A DNA stretch of 64,000 bases from Nocardia rosealba (GTDB lineage Bacteria; Actinomycetota; Actinomycetes; Mycobacteriales; Mycobacteriaceae), in contig NZ_JAIWNA010000001.1 of the NCBI RefSeq assembly GCF_020216065.1, forward strand, positions 1 to 64,000, written 5' to 3'. This document shows positions 56,193 through 64,000 of the stretch, piece by piece. The notes below the pieces were generated by a model. That model ran no database searches. It had not been told where the DNA came from and saw only the letters and a program-made list of their open reading frames with translations. Both the position numbers and the translations under genes were made by a program. Position 1 is the first letter of the stretch. Every line of letters begins with the position of its first letter.

Positions 56193-56882
56193 GTGACAGC
56201 GGGACCATCCACCTACGCCGTCGGCAGCTTCGATCCGCTGGTTTCGGCCGGGCCCGCTGTGGTCTGCACGGTCGTGCTGGTGTTCGTGTTCCTGGAATGC
56301 GCGTTCATCATCGGGCTGTTCCTGCCCGGCGATTCGATGCTGATCACTGCGGGTATCGTGCTCGCCTCCCACGCCAACGGTGAAGCGCAGGTGTGGGGGC
56401 TTTCCGTCGGCACCATGCTGGCGGCGATCGCCGGGAACCAGGTGGGATACCTGGTCGGCCAGCGCACCGGCCATCGTGTGGTCGCGCGCAAGAACGGCCG
56501 CTACATCAATACCGAGAACCTGGCGAAGGTGACGCATCTGCTCGAACGGCACGGGTTCTTCGCGGTGATGATCGCCCGCTGGATCCCGTGGGTGCGCACG
56601 CTGTGCCCGATGGTCGCGGGCGCGGCCGGGATGGACCACCGCAAGTACACGATCGCCAGCACCATCGGCGCGATCATCTGGGCGCCGGTGCTGCTGCTCA
56701 TCGGCTATTACGCGGGTGAGTTCCTCGAGCGGGTGTCGTGGTTGATGCCCGCGGTGATCGGCACCCTCGTCGTCGGCCTGATCATCGGCACGGTGATCGG
56801 CATCCGGCACTACCGCCAGGAAATGGCCAAGCCCGCCGAGGACTACGAAGTCGAGTGCGAGGCGGGTGTCGGCGAGCGCTAG
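56193..56882 (+). CDS. DedA family membrane protein (2)
   Basis: This 229-residue paralogue of the DedA upstream has the family motifs LECAFIIGLFLPGDSMLITAG and ARWIPWVRTLCPMVAGAAGM, which keep the Glu, Asp and Arg residues of the family. It begins five bases after the first DedA, so they may form a heteromer or act on different lipids. Its TAG stop overlaps the stop of the convergent GH76 gene in the palindrome CTAG. Confidence 0.88.
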   Translation: MTAGPSTYAVGSFDPLVSAGPAVVCTVVLVFVFLECAFIIGLFLPGDSMLITAGIVLASHANGEAQVWGLSVGTMLAAIAGNQVGYLVGQRTGHRVVARKNGRYINTENLAKVTHLLERHGFFAVMIARWIPWVRTLCPMVAGAAGMDHRKYTIASTIGAIIWAPVLLLIGYYAGEFLERVSWLMPAVIGTLVVGLIIGTVIGIRHYRQEMAKPAEDYEVECEAGVGER

Positions 56883-58060
56883 AGGCCCGCGGCGCTCACC
56901 TGGTAGGCGGCTTCCATCAGCATCCAGCCCGACAGCTGCACCGACAGATCGCGTTCGGGAACCACCGACGCGGTCACCGAACCACCCGCGGTGAACTTGC
57001 CCGCGCCCGCCGAACCGCCCGGCAGGCGGGCCGGTTTGCTCCAGTCGTAGCCGAACAGCGGTTCGCCCTCCACCTCGAGGCGGTTGCTCCAGGCTGCGGT
57101 GGCCGAGGTCTTCACGATGGCCGCGGCGATGCGGCGCGCGGCCTCGGGGCGTTTGCCCTCGCCCGGCAGCATCAGCGCGACGACGGCCAGGTAGCGGGCG
57201 AGGATGCCGTTGAACAGGCCGCCGTCGCCCCCGCCACCGCCGGAGATCACCAGTCGATGGGTCATGTGGTCTTCCACCGCGTCGACCAGGTCGACGGCGC
57301 GGTCGATGTGGCGGTCGTCGTCGGTGTGCACCGCCAGCTCGGCTTCCAGGCCGAGCACCACACCCTGGCAGTAGGTGAACGTGGGCCGTTCGATCTCGCC
57401 GGAGGGCAGGTGGATGCCGTCGAGGACGAGACCGGTCGCCGGGTCGCGCAGGGTGTCGTGCAGCCAGTCGGCCATCTGCTGGGCGCGTTCGACCTGGCCG
57501 AGTCGCAGCAGGGCGATGCCCGCGGGGCCGTTCGCCGGTGCGTTGTAGAAGTCGGACCGCACCCGCCACGGGATGCCGCCGCCGACCCCCGGGTTCCACG
57601 AGCTGTAGAGCTGCTGTTCCAGGGCGAGCAGACCGCCACGCGCCGCGCTGAGTTCCTGGGTGCGTTCGGCGCGTTCGAGTGCGATGGCCAGCCAGGCCAT
57701 GTCGTCGTAGTAGCGGTTGGTCCAGCCGGTGATGTTGCGCATGCGGTGCGAGCGCGCGATGGCGGCGATGCGCCTGCGCCGGGCCGGTGTCGGTACCCGG
57801 TTCGCGGCGTCGATCGCGCAGTCGAGCAGGTGCGCCTGCCACCAGTAGTGCCAGCTGCCGAACAGGCGTTCACGCCGGGTGGCCGGCCAGCCGACGACAC
57901 CCAATTCCGTTCCGGGACAACCCCACAGCGCGCGCAGGTGGCGCGAGATGATGGCCGATTCGGCCATGTCGGCGCGTTCGGACCACAGCGCAGGGGTCGG
58001 TACGGATCCGGTATCAGTCGGCTGCGGGCGCCGGCCCCCACGCGAGGTCATGGGGTCCAT
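56879..58060 (-). CDS. Glycoside hydrolase family 76 (alpha-1,6-mannanase-like)
   Basis: The 393-residue protein resembles GH76 enzymes, which cut alpha-1,6-mannan. It has the catalytic Asp pair in RYYDDMAWL and the (alpha/alpha)6 repeat pattern with WNPGVGGGIPWR, FYNAPANGPAGIAL and TFTYCQGVVLG. I see no signal peptide, so it may act in the cytosol or leave by another path. The start is ATG 58060 (MDPMTSR); the frame runs open further into the SpoU gene but that part is a shadow. Rv0365c is the likely counterpart. Possible substrates are lipomannan or mannan intermediates. Confidence 0.85.
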   Translation of the reverse strand: MDPMTSRGGRRPQPTDTGSVPTPALWSERADMAESAIISRHLRALWGCPGTELGVVGWPATRRERLFGSWHYWWQAHLLDCAIDAANRVPTPARRRRIAAIARSHRMRNITGWTNRYYDDMAWLAIALERAERTQELSAARGGLLALEQQLYSSWNPGVGGGIPWRVRSDFYNAPANGPAGIALLRLGQVERAQQMADWLHDTLRDPATGLVLDGIHLPSGEIERPTFTYCQGVVLGLEAELAVHTDDDRHIDRAVDLVDAVEDHMTHRLVISGGGGGDGGLFNGILARYLAVVALMLPGEGKRPEAARRIAAAIVKTSATAAWSNRLEVEGEPLFGYDWSKPARLPGGSAGAGKFTAGGSVTASVVPERDLSVQLSGWMLMEAAYQVSAAGL

Positions 58061-58148
58061 GTTGCCAGGTCGGTGTGCATGCGGGGCAAGGAAATTGTGG
58101 TCTGTGGCGACCGGTGTGGCGTGGCAGACCTGATGTGACGCGCGGGAT

Positions 58149-58829
58149 TCAGGTGATCGGCCAGGCCAGTGACAGATCGGCGTGCTGACGGATCCAGGTG
58201 TGCATGGCGATACCCGCCGCGACGCCCGCGTTGATACTGCGGGTCGAACCGAACTGGGAGATCGAAACCGTGAGGGCGGCAGCGTCTTTCGCGTCGGCGC
58301 TGACGCCGGGTCCCTCCTGGCCGAACAGCAGGAGGCATTCGCGCGGCAGCTGGGCGGTTTCGAGCGGCACCGAGCCGGGCACATTGTCGACGGCCACCAC
58401 GGTGAGTCCTTCGCGGGCGGCGTAGTCACGCAGCTCGGTCAGGTCGGCGTGGTGGACCAGGTGCTGGTAGCGGTCGGTGACCATGGCGCCGCGCCGGTTC
58501 CAGCGGCGCCGGCCGACGATGTGCACCGCGGCGGCGGCGAAGGCGTTGGCGGTGCGGACCACGGTCCCGATATTGGCGTCGTGACCGAAGTTCTCGATGG
58601 CCACGTGGAAGGGGAAGCGGCGGGCGTCGATGTCGGCGACGATCGCCTCGCGCTTCCAGTAGCGGTAGGCGTCGACCACATTGCGGCGGTCGCCCTCGGC
58701 GAGCAGCACCGGGTCGTAGCGCTCGTCGGTGGGGGCGGGCGTGCCGTACTCCTGCTCCCACGGGCCGAGACCGTGTGGATGCTCACCCCACTCGGTGGGT
58801 CCCGCGACGTCGGCCTCTGGTTCGATCAC
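58149..58829 (-). CDS. SpoU-type RNA 2'-O-methyltransferase (TrmH family)
   Basis: The 226-residue SPOUT enzyme methylates ribose in tRNA or rRNA with S-adenosylmethionine. The three motifs are present: NIGTVVRTA (about 85-93), LLLFGQEGPGVS, and STRSINAGVAAGIAMHTW, which together form the trefoil-knot cofactor site. An N-terminal extension of about 45 residues is rich in Glu, Gly and Pro. The start is GTG with TAGCAT seven bases before it, so probably leaderless. It matches Rv0380c. The exact target base is unknown. Confidence 0.92.
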   Translation of the reverse strand: MIEPEADVAGPTEWGEHPHGLGPWEQEYGTPAPTDERYDPVLLAEGDRRNVVDAYRYWKREAIVADIDARRFPFHVAIENFGHDANIGTVVRTANAFAAAAVHIVGRRRWNRRGAMVTDRYQHLVHHADLTELRDYAAREGLTVVAVDNVPGSVPLETAQLPRECLLLFGQEGPGVSADAKDAAALTVSISQFGSTRSINAGVAAGIAMHTWIRQHADLSLAWPIT

Positions 58830-58836
58830 CCGCAGG

Positions 58837-58842
58837 ATGCTA
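58837..58842 (-). promoter_or_regulatory. -10 box (TAGCAT) of the SpoU gene
   Basis: On the minus strand TAGCAT lies seven bases before the GTG at 58829, fitting a leaderless mRNA. Confidence 0.35.
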
Positions 58843-58844
58843 GC

Positions 58845-59156
58845 TCAGTAGGTCGATGTGTCCGCCGACGCACCGATCACCATGAGCACCACCGCGAGCA
58901 CGATGAACAGCAGCATGATGCCGAGCATCGCGGAACCGATGATGCCCATGATGTAGCCCGCGTACACCTGCGAACGACCGCCGATCGTGCCGTTGGACGC
59001 GTCGATCTCGGCCAGCGCCGACTTGGCCTTCAGCCAGGCGAACGGCGCGGTGAGACCACAGAACGACACCCCGATCACCCCGAGCACCAGCACGAGGGTC
59101 GACTCCGGATGGTCCGGCGGGCGGTAGTAGCCCTGCGGCGGTAGCGGGTAACTCAT
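58845..59156 (-). CDS. DUF4190-like small membrane protein
   Basis: The 103-residue protein has a short Pro/Tyr-rich start (YPLPPQGYYRPP) and two membrane segments (TLVLVLGVIGVSFCGLTAPF and IMGIIGSAMLGIMLLFIVLA), the layout of the DUF4190 family. The loop has KAKSALAEIDASNGTIGGRS. ATG 59156 or ATG 59165 could be the start. Function is unknown. It lies upstream of the SpoU gene on the same strand. Confidence 0.75.
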   Translation of the reverse strand: MSYPLPPQGYYRPPDHPESTLVLVLGVIGVSFCGLTAPFAWLKAKSALAEIDASNGTIGGRSQVYAGYIMGIIGSAMLGIMLLFIVLAVVLMVIGASADTSTY

Positions 59157-59178
59157 AGGCCGCATGGTAGCCGGGGCA

Positions 59179-60135
59179 TCAACCCTGCTCGGTCATCATC
59201 GGGGGATCCGGCTCGGGGGTGGGCAGCGCGACAAGGGGGCTGCCCCGGCGCAGGGTGCGCTGCCAGCGCAGCGGATCGTAGACGGCCGGTTCGGTTTCCT
59301 CGATGAACTGCCGGATGAGCGTCACGAAGCGGTCCGGATCGAAGTGGTGCGGGAAATGGCCCGCGCCGGTGAAGATTTCGATGCGACTGCCCGGGAAGGC
59401 GCGATGCGCGCGGGTGGCGTGTCCGGAGGGGATGACGGTGTCGCGGGTGCCGCCGATGACCAGGGTGGGCAGGTGGGCGGCCAGGTAGCCGCGATCGAGC
59501 ATGGTGATGGTCTGCCCGCGCCGGTCGGCTGCCGCGCGGATGGTCCGGAGGAAGGCGTTGCGGGCGCCCGATTCGGCCAGGCCGCCGTAGAGGCGGAGCA
59601 CGTATTCGGCGTCGGGTCCGAGGCCGAGCCCGCCGACCGCCGTGACCAGCGGGATCGCGGCACGCACCGCCGTACGCACCGGCCAACTGGTGACGGCCAT
59701 CAGCGCCGGCCCGGCGCCCGCGATCGTGGCCAGCCGGAACGCCGGGTGCACGCCCGCACCCATGCCGGCCGGGCACACCAGCGCGAGCCGCTCCACCTTC
59801 TCCGGGAACTGGTAGGCGAACTGCAGGGCGACCCCGCCGCCGAGCGAATGCCCGACCACGGTGACCCGTTCGACGCCGAGCACGCTGAGCAGGTCACGCA
59901 TGCCGTTGGCATAGGCGGCTACCGCGTAGTCGGCGCGCGGCTTGGCGGATTCACCGTGCCCGAGCAGGTCGGGTGCGATGACGGTGTAGTGCTCGGCGAG
60001 CGCGTCGAAGACAGGAGCCCAGGTCCCGGAACTGTCGGTGATGCCGTGAATGAGCAGCACCGGCGGACCTGTCCCGGCCATCCGATACGCACGCCGATAC
60101 CCGTGCACCTCGATGAACCGCACATTCCCGTTCAT
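59179..60135 (-). CDS. Alpha/beta hydrolase
   Basis: The 318-residue protein has the alpha/beta hydrolase fold and triad: oxyanion HGITDSSGTW, nucleophile Ser in VVGHSLGGGVA (about 100), Asp in GTRDTVIPS and His in GAGHFPHH. It resembles mycobacterial lipases or esterases and hydrolases acting on meta-cleavage products, but the substrate cannot be read from sequence. The start is ATG 60135 (MNGNVRF); the frame begins one codon earlier at a TTG. No signal peptide is seen. Confidence 0.88.
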   Translation of the reverse strand: MNGNVRFIEVHGYRRAYRMAGTGPPVLLIHGITDSSGTWAPVFDALAEHYTVIAPDLLGHGESAKPRADYAVAAYANGMRDLLSVLGVERVTVVGHSLGGGVALQFAYQFPEKVERLALVCPAGMGAGVHPAFRLATIAGAGPALMAVTSWPVRTAVRAAIPLVTAVGGLGLGPDAEYVLRLYGGLAESGARNAFLRTIRAAADRRGQTITMLDRGYLAAHLPTLVIGGTRDTVIPSGHATRAHRAFPGSRIEIFTGAGHFPHHFDPDRFVTLIRQFIEETEPAVYDPLRWQRTLRRGSPLVALPTPEPDPPMMTEQG

Positions 60136-60194
60136 CAACGAAGCGTGCGCGCGGGGTGTTGCGGGACGACAACACGCAGGTAAGCGACATGTGA

Positions 60195-60217
60195 CACCGC
60201 GTATCAGCTACGCGGTG
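60195..60217 (-). terminator. Candidate terminator of the MaoC dehydratase gene
   Basis: CACCGCGTA (60195-60203), TCAGC, TACGCGGTG (60209-60217): a perfect 9-bp stem 15 bases beyond the minus-strand stop at 60232. No T-run follows, as is frequent in this group. Confidence 0.5.
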
Positions 60218-60231
60218 CACAGGGCTTCACC

Positions 60232-61284
60232 TCAGGTCAGGCGGATTTCCGCGGCGGCGCGGCCGAAGAGCTTGCGGCCCTCCGAGGTTCCGCTCAGCAG
60301 CACGGTGGCCGCGCGGCGGTCGGTGTCGATCGACTTGATCTTGCCGGAGAACTGGATCTCGCCCGCCGCGGTCGGTGGGACCGGGACGAAACCGGAGAAA
60401 CGCACGGCCAGCTTCTCGATGGCGGTCGGGTCACCGAGCCAGTCCGTGAGGTACTGGGCGGCCAGGCCCATGGTGAGCAGGCCGTGGGCGACGACGGTCG
60501 GCAGGCCGGCCAGTTCGGCGGCGCGGTCGCTGAAGTGGATCGGGTTCGGGTCGCCCGAGACGCCCGCGTAGTTGGCGAGGTCGCCACGGGTGACGCGCGC
60601 GGTGGCGACCGGCAGCTCCATGCCCTTGGTCAGCGATTCGAACCCGGGGCCGGTGTGCACGGGCACGAACTCGCGCGGCGGCACGGCGGGAGCGGGGCCG
60701 GTGCGACGGATCAGCAGGTCGTCGGCGATGCCGGTGTCGCCGGGACGGGGATGCATGCTGATGTTCTCGACGGCCTCGACGATATTGGGGTCGACCTCCA
60801 CGCCGCGGCGCGCGACGATGGTCGTCGTCCCCTGCACCGCCACCTCGTCGTGCTGGTTCACCAGCTTGAAGCCGACATTGACGAAGTCGTTGTCGGCGAA
60901 CTGGCGGATCGACTCGATCTCGATCTCCGTGCGGATCCGGTCGCCTGCCAGCATCGGGCGGAAGATCTCGAACACCTGGTCGGTCTGCAGCACCTGCGAC
61001 AGGTCGTACTCGGTGAGTACCCCGTCGAGCAGGGCGCGGGTGGCGCTCATCCCGATCACCGACGCGAAGGTCGGCGGTGCGATCACCGCGTCGTAGCCGA
61101 GCTTGCGGGCGTCGACCTCGTTCTGGTGCGCGAGGTGCGTGTTCTGCACCGCCCGGGCGAATTCGCGGATCTTCTCGCGCCCCACCTCGTAGTGATCGCG
61201 GAATCCGAAGCGCTGGCCCACCAGCGCCGCCTCCGGGACCACAGCTTCGATGTCCGGCTGCGACGTTGTGTGTTCCGTGCTCAT
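60232..61284 (-). CDS. Fused double-MaoC (R)-3-hydroxyacyl dehydratase (HadAB-like)
   Basis: The 350-residue protein joins two hotdog halves. The N-terminal half (about 1-160) resembles the HadA/HadC or FAS1-DH type (GREKIREFARAV, APPTFASVIG) and lacks the catalytic signature. The C-terminal half (about 205-350) has the hydratase motif GDPNPIHFSDRAAELAGLPT followed by VAHGLLTMG, with catalytic Asp and His. In mycobacteria these halves are separate HadA and HadB/HadC proteins that dehydrate acyl-ACP in mycolic acid elongation. A fused form may act on acyl-CoA or acyl-ACP. ATG 61284 follows a possible -10 (TATCAT) by ten bases. Confidence 0.85.
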   Translation of the reverse strand: MSTEHTTSQPDIEAVVPEAALVGQRFGFRDHYEVGREKIREFARAVQNTHLAHQNEVDARKLGYDAVIAPPTFASVIGMSATRALLDGVLTEYDLSQVLQTDQVFEIFRPMLAGDRIRTEIEIESIRQFADNDFVNVGFKLVNQHDEVAVQGTTTIVARRGVEVDPNIVEAVENISMHPRPGDTGIADDLLIRRTGPAPAVPPREFVPVHTGPGFESLTKGMELPVATARVTRGDLANYAGVSGDPNPIHFSDRAAELAGLPTVVAHGLLTMGLAAQYLTDWLGDPTAIEKLAVRFSGFVPVPPTAAGEIQFSGKIKSIDTDRRAATVLLSGTSEGRKLFGRAAAEIRLT

Positions 61285-61381
61285 GATCCGAAAAATGATA
61301 CTGGGTGCACAGTGCCCGATACCAGTTATGTGTGACCCGTCATAGCACCTCTGACCGGCGCTACGACGGGTCATCACCCGT

Positions 61382-64000
61382 TCAGGGGGCCGCCGTGGGG
61401 TCGCACACCTTCCAGCCGCCGTCGGTCTTCTGCAGGTCGAAGGTGCGTGCGGTGCGCTTGGATTCCGCCGCCGTGTACACCGTGGCCTCGGCCAGCGCCG
61501 TGTCGTCGGTGATCCGCACCGCGTCCACGCTGTCGACCACCGGAATGGACCCCTGCTCGGTCGAGAGCTGATGCACGCCCTGGAACTGCTCGGTGCTGAT
61601 GCCCTGGTAGAAGTCGTGCAGCTGCCCGCAGGTGGTGGACCGCAGAGTTTCGAGATCACCGGCGCGCAGTGCGTCGGTGTACTCACCGATCACCGCCCGC
61701 ACCTGTCCCTCCGGCGAATTGTCACCCGTCGTCATCAGCACGACGCCAACGATCAACGCGATGACGAGCACCGCCGCACCCGCCGCCGCCAACAGCAACC
61801 GCTTCGACCGACCCGCCCCCGCGGCGTTCGCCTGCTGCTGCGGTGCGGCCCCTTGCTGACCCGGCTCGATCCGCTGCGGAGGCGCCACCTGCCGCTGCCC
61901 ATCCGCCAGGTGATGCGCCGGCCGCGTCGGCTGGATATCAGCAGGAGAAGGCGCCCCTGGCCCCTGGCCACGAGCAATACCCGCCCCTTGCGCACCATGC
62001 TGCGCCGACGGGCGCGTCTCCTCGATCCCCTGTCCCTGCGGTCCGCGAGGAGCTCCTGGCCCTTGCGGACCCTGGGGTGCCGACGGGCGGGTCTCCTCGA
62101 CCCCTGGTCCTTGCGGTCCGCGAGGAGCTCCTGGGCCTGGCGGACCCTGGGGTGCCGACGGGCGGGTCTCCTCGACCCCTGGTCCTTGCGGTCCGCGAGG
62201 AGCGCCCGGACCTTGGGGTGCCGATGGCCGTGCGTCCTCGGCTCGTGGTCCTTGCGGCCCGCGAGACGCGCCCGGTCCTTGCGGTCCTTGCGGTCCGCGC
62301 GGCCCCGGGGATGCGGATGGCCGTGTGTCTTCGACGTCGGCTCCCTGTGGTCCGCGGGGAGCGCCCGGCCCCTGGGGTCCTTGCGGTGCGGACGATCGTG
62401 TGTCTTCGACGCCTGCTCCTTGCGGTCCGCGGGGAGCGCCCGGCCCCTGGGGTCCTTGCGGTGCGGACGATCGTGTGTCTTCGACGCCTGCTCCTTGCGG
62501 TCCGCGGGGAGCGCCCGGCCCCTGGGGTCCTTGCGGTGCGGATGGCCGTCTGTCTTCGGCCCCGGCCCCACGGCCACCCTGCGGTCCCGACGGGCGCGCG
62601 TCCTCGACACCGGGCCCCTGCGCTCCCTGCTGCCCTGCCTGCCTCGGCCCCGCAGGACCCCGCGGCGTGCTGGGCGGCGGCGTCACAGCCCGTCCACCGA
62701 CAACCCGATCCGTCCCCCGCTGCACCGGAAAAGTGGTTGTAGGCGCATCCGCGGGATTGACCACCCGCATAGCAACCGTCTGATCCTCCGAGCCGGATTC
62801 GCCTGCCCCAGCAGGGCTCTCGCCCTTCTTCAACAACCCACCGGCCCCAGCGGCAGCCCCAGCTCCAGCCGCAGCCCCTGCCGCACCGCCGAGAGTCTTA
62901 TCGCCGGTGCCGTCCGTCCGGTCCTGCGCCCGGGAATCATCGCCCTGCTGCCCGGAACTTGTGGAGAACTTCTCCGTCACTTCGGAGCCCTGCGAATCAC
63001 TCTCACGCACAGCGGATTCCGAGCCAACAGGTCGAGGCTGCCCCGCATCGTTCCCGCCGGCTTCCGCCCCGCCGACACCACCTTGGCCCCTGTTCGCGCC
63101 GCCGGCACCAGCCTGTCGGGTGTTCGCATTGCCGACGCCACTCTGGCCCTCGGAACTCGTAGCCTCCCTGGCAGTCCCGAACCGCGCGGTTGCCGCGTCG
63201 GCGCCGCCCTGTTCACCGCGCGAATCATCCGGTGCGCCACGGAGCTCGGCTTCTCGGATGCCCGCGCCGTTCTCGCCACGCGACTCTTCTCGCGCACCAC
63301 GGGCGTCGGGTGCACCAGCCCGCTCAATGTCGCGTGCAGCCTGCTCACTGCGCGAATCATCTTGTGTAACCGGCGTATCCGCGATTACAGCCTGCTCGTC
63401 GGCGTTTGGATGCTGCTCGCCACTCTGCTCGTCAACCCTCGAGCGATCCACGTGCTCCGCGTCGCCTCGACTCCCCGCCACGGCACCGCTGGTTGCTGCG
63501 GAAGCGTCACGGTTGCTGGACGCACCGGAGGATTCGTTCGAATCGCTTGTGCCGGGTCGGGATTCACGCGCGTCAGTGGGCGCACCCTGCTGTCCGGCGG
63601 TGGGACGATCACCCGGTTCCATCCCGACGGTCGGCACATCTGCCGCACCTTGCTCGTCTCGATCGGCGGACGCAGCCGTCGACGGCTCGCGTCCGGGGAT
63701 CCACATCGCGGTAGTCGGCGCATCGGCACCACCGAGTCCTGGCGAAGCAGGCTGTGCCCGCGAATCGCCTTCGCCGCCAGTTGATTCCCCGGGAAGACCC
63801 TTCGACAACCCGGCCAACGGCGAACTTCCGCCCGGCTCGCGTCCTTGTCCGGCGGCCGTACCCTGTCCACTCTCACGTCCGGCGGCCGCGCCCGACGGAT
63901 TCGCCGGCCGGTCAGCACGCTGCTGCGATCCGGCTCCACGTTCTGCACCGCCGGCGATCTCGCTGCCCGCACCACTACCGCCGCGAGTATTACCCTCGCC
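61382..64000 (-). CDS. Repeat-rich membrane protein, 5' end beyond the window (partial)
   Basis: The reading frame is open from the right edge to the stop at 61382, at least 873 residues; its start is not in the window. The first about 720 residues are low complexity, rich in Gly, Ser, Glu, Asp, Arg and Pro, and include about eight collagen-like repeats near 62,060-62,560. Then come a basic patch, one transmembrane helix (LLLAAAGAAVLVIALIVGVV) and an outer domain of about 110 residues (VRAVIGEYTDALRAGDLETL to GWKVCDPT) resembling DUF4878/NTF2-like membrane proteins. It is predicted to have the long tail in the cytosol. The outer domain recalls Rv0361, near fba in M. tuberculosis. Function is unknown. 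Confidence 0.8.
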   Translation of the reverse strand, partial: GEGNTRGGSGAGSEIAGGAERGAGSQQRADRPANPSGAAAGRESGQGTAAGQGREPGGSSPLAGLSKGLPGESTGGEGDSRAQPASPGLGGADAPTTAMWIPGREPSTAASADRDEQGAADVPTVGMEPGDRPTAGQQGAPTDARESRPGTSDSNESSGASSNRDASAATSGAVAGSRGDAEHVDRSRVDEQSGEQHPNADEQAVIADTPVTQDDSRSEQAARDIERAGAPDARGAREESRGENGAGIREAELRGAPDDSRGEQGGADAATARFGTAREATSSEGQSGVGNANTRQAGAGGANRGQGGVGGAEAGGNDAGQPRPVGSESAVRESDSQGSEVTEKFSTSSGQQGDDSRAQDRTDGTGDKTLGGAAGAAAGAGAAAGAGGLLKKGESPAGAGESGSEDQTVAMRVVNPADAPTTTFPVQRGTDRVVGGRAVTPPPSTPRGPAGPRQAGQQGAQGPGVEDARPSGPQGGRGAGAEDRRPSAPQGPQGPGAPRGPQGAGVEDTRSSAPQGPQGPGAPRGPQGAGVEDTRSSAPQGPQGPGAPRGPQGADVEDTRPSASPGPRGPQGPQGPGASRGPQGPRAEDARPSAPQGPGAPRGPQGPGVEETRPSAPQGPPGPGAPRGPQGPGVEETRPSAPQGPQGPGAPRGPQGQGIEETRPSAQHGAQGAGIARGQGPGAPSPADIQPTRPAHHLADGQRQVAPPQRIEPGQQGAAPQQQANAAGAGRSKRLLLAAAGAAVLVIALIVGVVLMTTGDNSPEGQVRAVIGEYTDALRAGDLETLRSTTCGQLHDFYQGISTEQFQGVHQLSTEQGSIPVVDSVDAVRITDDTALAEATVYTAAESKRTARTFDLQKTDGGWKVCDPTAAP
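62060..62560 (-). repeat. Tandem 75-bp repeats encoding a collagen-like 25-residue unit
   Basis: Units read GA(G/D)VEDTR.SAPQGPQG followed by PGAPRGPQ. The two units around 62,340-62,540 are nearly identical at DNA level, which indicates recent duplication, while those at 62,060-62,330 have diverged (VEETRPSAPQG, AEDARPSAPQG). Some units are shortened or expanded, so the copy number probably varies between strains. Confidence 0.85.

Noticed and set aside
62325..62783. Plus-strand frames with CGPRGAPGPWGPCG repeats
   Set aside because: Antisense of the collagen-like repeats; the minus frame continues to a membrane helix and folded domain, so it is the coding one.

Overview
The window is a high-GC actinobacterial chromosome segment from the Mycobacteriales, most likely a Nocardia (inference). 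The evidence is gene content and order that recall Mycobacterium tuberculosis Rv0339c-Rv0385: a LuxR/LAL regulator like IniR, iniB-iniA-iniC, dnaK-grpE-dnaJ-hspR, fba, DedA, a GH76 enzyme, a SpoU methylase, pyrE, a TtfA-like protein, clpB and type II flavohaemoglobins. A type VII secretion (EspG) cassette and mycothiol-type enzymes agree. No rRNA, tRNA, CRISPR array or prophage was seen.

Layout. 1-257: two strong hairpins. 258-3029 (-): two tandem secreted S1 peptidases. 3129-8552 (-): a membrane-anchored Hsp70-like ATPase, an IniR-like LAL regulator and a single-pass protein with a Thr/Pro-rich tail, apparently one operon. 8789-26768 (+): a giant 4,810-residue IniB-like repeat protein followed by IniA-like and IniC-like dynamin GTPases. 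26772-27158: an internally deleted IS5-type element. 27321-31562 (+): a second iniB-iniA pair. 31838-35843 (+): dnaK-grpE-dnaJ-hspR behind HspR (HAIR) operators. 36252-39412: two flavohaemoglobins and a stand-alone reductase paralogue. 39571-40703: a divergent MarR regulator and mycothiol-type enzyme sharing an interleaved palindromic operator. 40809-43834 (+): a DUF3558 lipoprotein, an unknown protein, a WXG/PPE-like candidate substrate and EspG. 43892-53013: a quinone-reductase-like enzyme (-), then clpB with a HAIR operator, a DUF5666-like protein, TtfA-like, SDR, pyrE, a KAS III enzyme and a YhhN protein (+). 53123-60135: an EmbR-like BTAD/FHA regulator and fba (-), two DedA proteins (+), GH76, SpoU, a DUF4190-like protein and an alpha/beta hydrolase (-). 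60232-64000 (-): a fused MaoC dehydratase and a collagen-like repeat membrane protein running off the right edge.

The most unusual part is 3.1-31.6 kb, a candidate envelope-stress system. A divergent sensor/regulator operon faces an iniBAC-like operon whose IniB has expanded into a giant, highly acidic protein with no visible Lys or Arg over about 4,600 residues, built on heptads such as GDLTGVA. A second iniBA module follows. Both IniB proteins keep the same N-terminal helical domain and a C-terminal tail motif around divergent repeats, and both are translationally close to a dynamin-like GTPase. This suggests an IniB tether or scaffold working with an IniA membrane-remodelling GTPase, used twice. 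The chaperone block next door is controlled by HspR, with matching operators at dnaK and clpB.
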